From Nanobdellota archaeon (GTDB lineage Archaea > Nanobdellota > Nanobdellia > Woesearchaeales > CG1-02-33-12), in assembly GCA_018901315.1 (NCBI GenBank), contig JAHIFA010000140.1, forward strand, positions 1 through 7,401: 7,401 nucleotides of DNA, in the 5' to 3' direction. Within the stretch, counting starts at the first letter, position 1. Each line of letters opens with the position of its first letter. Shown in pieces: positions 5,118 to 7,401 of the stretch. Made by a program: the position numbers and the translations under genes. A model generated the notes under the pieces. The model had not been told where the DNA came from. It searched no databases and was given only the letters and a program-made list of their open reading frames with translations.

Positions 5118-7401
5118 AAATGAAAAAAATAACAATACCTATAGAAGGAATGCATTGTGCTAGTTGTGCAATGACAATTGAGAATGCATTAAAAAAATCC
5201 AAAGGTGTTACAAAAACCAGCGTCAATTTTGCTACTGAGAAAGCTAGTATTGATTATGATTCTAAAAAAACAAGTGAAGATGAATTAAGGAATGTTATTA
5301 AAAATAGTGGTTATAAGCCAAAGGATATTCGGAGAGAGACAACAGAAGATGGAACAAAGATAACTTTACAGATAGAAGGTATGACCTGTGCGAGTTGTGC
5401 CCAGAATATTGAAAAGGCCTTGAATAAAGCAAATGGTGTTTCAAAAGCAAATGTTAATTTTGCAGCTGAAAGGGCTGTTGTTTCCTATGATCCAAAACAG
5501 ACTGATGTTAGCAAATTAGTTGATGTTGTAGAAGTGGCAGGGTATTCTGCAAATGAGATAACATCTACTGTTGAGGAAAAAGAACATAAATTAGATGAAG
5601 ATGTTAAGAATTTAAAGATAGCAGCAAAAAAGATGTGGATTGCTTGGGCTTTCACAATGCCTATTGTGATATTAATGATTCCTGATATGCTTTTTGGAGT
5701 CAAGCTTATACCTAGAATTGGTTTTCATATTGCATTTTTAATTTTAGCTGCTCCTGTTATATTTTTAGTAGGCTTGAATACTATGAGGTCTGCTTTAAAT
5801 TCTGTGTTACATAAAAGTGCAAATATGGATGTCTTAATTGCTATGGGGACCTTAGCTGCTTTTTCAACTGGAATAGCTGTATTCTTTTTTCCAATTGCAA
5901 ATTATGCTGGTGTAGCAGCAATGATTATGGCTTTTCATCTAACAGGGAGATATGTTGAAACAAAGGCAAAAGGAAAAGCTTCTCAGGCAATAAAGAAATT
6001 ATTGCAATTAGGAGCAAAAACAGCAAGAGTTATTAGGAATAAGAAAGAGATTGAAATTCCAGTTGATAGAGTTGAAATAGATGATATAATAATTGTAAGG
6101 CCAGGAGAGAAAATTCCAACAGATGGTATTGTAGTAGAAGGAGAAAGTGCAATAGATGAGAGCATGGCAACTGGAGAAAGCTTGCCAGTAAAAAAGAAAA
6201 AAGGTGATGAGGTAATTGGAGCTACAATTAATCAAAGAGGTTTATTAAAAATAAAAGCAACTAAAATAGGTAAAGATACCTTCCTAAGCCAAGTTATAAA
6301 AATGGTAGAGGAAGCTCAAGGTACAAAAGTTCCAATACAAGTATTTGCAGATAAAGTAACTTCTTATTTTGTTCCTGCTGTTCTTATAATAGCTGTCTTA
6401 ACTTTTATCTCATGGTATATTTTTCCAGAATTTTTTAAAACAATTGGTTTTTGGGCCCAAGGATTTTTACCATGGGTTAACCCAGATTTAGGCATTTTTT
6501 CATTAGCAATTTTTGCAACAGTTGCTGTCTTAGTTATAGCTTGTCCTTGTGCTTTAGGTTTAGCAACTCCAACTGCTTTAATGGTTGGTTCTGGAATGGG
6601 AGCTGAAAATGGTATATTAATAAGACAAGGAGCAGCTATACAGATTATGAGAAATACACACACAATTGTTTTTGATAAAACAGGAACAATAACAAAAGGG
6701 AAGCCAGAAGTTACAGATATTATAACTGCAAATAATATTAAGGAAAATAAATTATTACAATTAACTGGTTCTGTTGAAAATGCTTCTGAGCATCCATTAG
6801 CACAAGCAATTGTTGATAAAGCAAAAGCTAAAAAAATAAAGCTAAAAAAATTAAATAAGTTTGAATCTATATCTGGAAAAGGTGTTAAAGCTAAAATTGG
6901 CAATAAAGAAATCTTGATTGGCAATAGAAAATTAATGCGGCAGTTTAAAATTGATTATTCATCTTTAGAAAAGGATTTAGAAAGGTTAGAAGATGAAGCT
7001 AAAACAGCTATTTTAGTTGCTATTGATAAAAAAGCATCTGGTATTATAGCTGTAGCAGACACACTAAAGGAAGATTCCATTAAAGCAATAAAAGAATTAG
7101 AGAAAATGGGCTTTAAGACAGCTATTATAACTGGTGATAATAAGAGGACAGCAGATGCGATTGCCAAAAAAGTTGGTATTTCAAGGGTTTTGGCAGATGT
7201 ATTGCCAGAGGGAAAAGTTGATGAGATAAAAAGATTACAGAAAGAAGTTGGAATAGTTGCTATGGTTGGCGATGGCATAAACGATGCTCCTGCTCTAACC
7301 CAGGCAGATGTTGGTATTGCAATAGGAACGGGAACAGATATAGCTATAGAAAGTTCTGACATAACTTTGGTTAGAGGGGATTTATCAGCTGTTGTTTCTG
7401 C
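5114..7401 (+). CDS. copA: Cu+-exporting P1B-type ATPase CopA, 3' truncated
   Basis: The frame stays open to the window end, giving 762 complete codons of a copper-translocating P-type ATPase. Two N-terminal HMA domains carry GMHCASC (C15, C18) and GMTCASC (C92, C95). Six transmembrane helices are visible, the sixth holding the Cu+/Ag+ site [11 protein letters not shown] (CPC at 477-479). The actuator motif TGES is at 353-356, the phosphorylation motif DKTGT starts at D521, the nucleotide-domain SEHPLA at 558-563, and the hinge GDGINDAP at 719-726. All catalytic residues in view are intact. The last two helices, with the Asn-Tyr and Met/Ser ligands typical of P1B-1 pumps, lie beyond the window, so Cu+ specificity rests on CPC and context. 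The ATG at 5114 overlaps the previous stop; an in-frame ATG at 5120 is an alternative start. Confidence 0.96.
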   Translation, partial: MKMKKITIPIEGMHCASCAMTIENALKKSKGVTKTSVNFATEKASIDYDSKKTSEDELRNVIKNSGYKPKDIRRETTEDGTKITLQIEGMTCASCAQNIEKALNKANGVSKANVNFAAERAVVSYDPKQTDVSKLVDVVEVAGYSANEITSTVEEKEHKLDEDVKNLKIAAKKMWIAWAFTMPIVILMIPDMLFGVKLIPRIGFHIAFLILAAPVIFLVGLNTMRSALNSVLHKSANMDVLIAMGTLAAFSTGIAVFFFPIANYAGVAAMIMAFHLTGRYVETKAKGKASQAIKKLLQLGAKTARVIRNKKEIEIPVDRVEIDDIIIVRPGEKIPTDGIVVEGESAIDESMATGESLPVKKKKGDEVIGATINQRGLLKIKATKIGKDTFLSQVIKMVEEAQGTKVPIQVFADKVTSYFVPAVLIIAVLTFISWYIFPEFFKTIGFWAQGFLPWVNPDLGIFSLAIFATVAVLVIACPCALGLATPTALMVGSGMGAENGILIRQGAAIQIMRNTHTIVFDKTGTITKGKPEVTDIITANNIKENKLLQLTGSVENASEHPLAQAIVDKAKAKKIKLKKLNKFESISGKGVKAKIGNKEILIGNRKLMRQFKIDYSSLEKDLERLEDEAKTAILVAIDKKASGIIAVADTLKEDSIKAIKELEKMGFKTAIITGDNKRTADAIAKKVGISRVLADVLPEGKVDEIKRLQKEVGIVAMVGDGINDAPALTQADVGIAIGTGTDIAIESSDITLVRGDLSAVVS

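Noticed and set aside
6364..7362. Long minus-strand open frames opposite copA
   Set aside because: They are antisense to conserved ATPase motifs and show no domain features; they are shadows of copA codon use.
1..7401. CRISPR arrays, insertion sequences, tRNA or rRNA genes
   Set aside because: No repeat-spacer pattern, transposase, inverted terminal repeats or tRNA-like folds were seen; almost all bases are coding on the + strand.

Overview
The window looks like a low-GC archaeal genome, plausibly a DPANN-type lineage such as Woesearchaeota or Pacearchaeota, although lineage cannot be fixed from the sequence. The pointers are a TtuA/Ncs6-type thiolation ATPase, a two-helix membrane protein carrying a winged helix (an architecture common in archaea), and TATA-like boxes centred about 26 bases before start codons that lack a Shine-Dalgarno, as expected for leaderless transcripts. 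Genes inside operons do have Shine-Dalgarno sites. All genes lie on the + strand and are tightly packed; the longest gene-free stretches are 31 and 50 bases, or 64 if the small Cys-rich gene really starts at 4809.

Layout. (1) 2-1290, sulfur supply: the C-terminus of a NifS/IscS cysteine desulfurase, an IscU scaffold, a small DUF1858-type CxxC protein, and a membrane-anchored winged-helix protein with a Cys-rich outer loop. (2) 1322-3167, two adjacent PP-loop ATPases: a TtuA-like tRNA 2-thiolation enzyme and a ThiI/MnmA-like thiouridylase with a probable NFACT-R-like C-terminus. (3) 3218-7401, copper handling: an HMA + UreH/DsbD_2-type membrane + cupredoxin fusion with a Gly/Cys-rich tail, a small membrane-anchored protein with ten cysteines, and a Cu+ P1B-type ATPase (CopA) cut by the window end.

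How they may work together. The first two blocks form a chain from cysteine sulfur to Fe-S clusters and thiolated tRNA; the TtuA-like enzyme retains the cysteines that bind a 4Fe-4S cluster in its family. The third block would bind and move Cu+ through thiol and Met ligands. Cu+ is known to attack thiol-bound Fe-S sites, so the juxtaposition makes functional sense, but co-regulation is inference. The most interesting points are the Cys-loop membrane regulator between the blocks, a perfect 18-bp palindrome ahead of the copper operon, and the unusual start of the small Cys-rich gene, where a good Shine-Dalgarno and ATG lead into a six-codon frame that must shift by -1 to enter the main frame.
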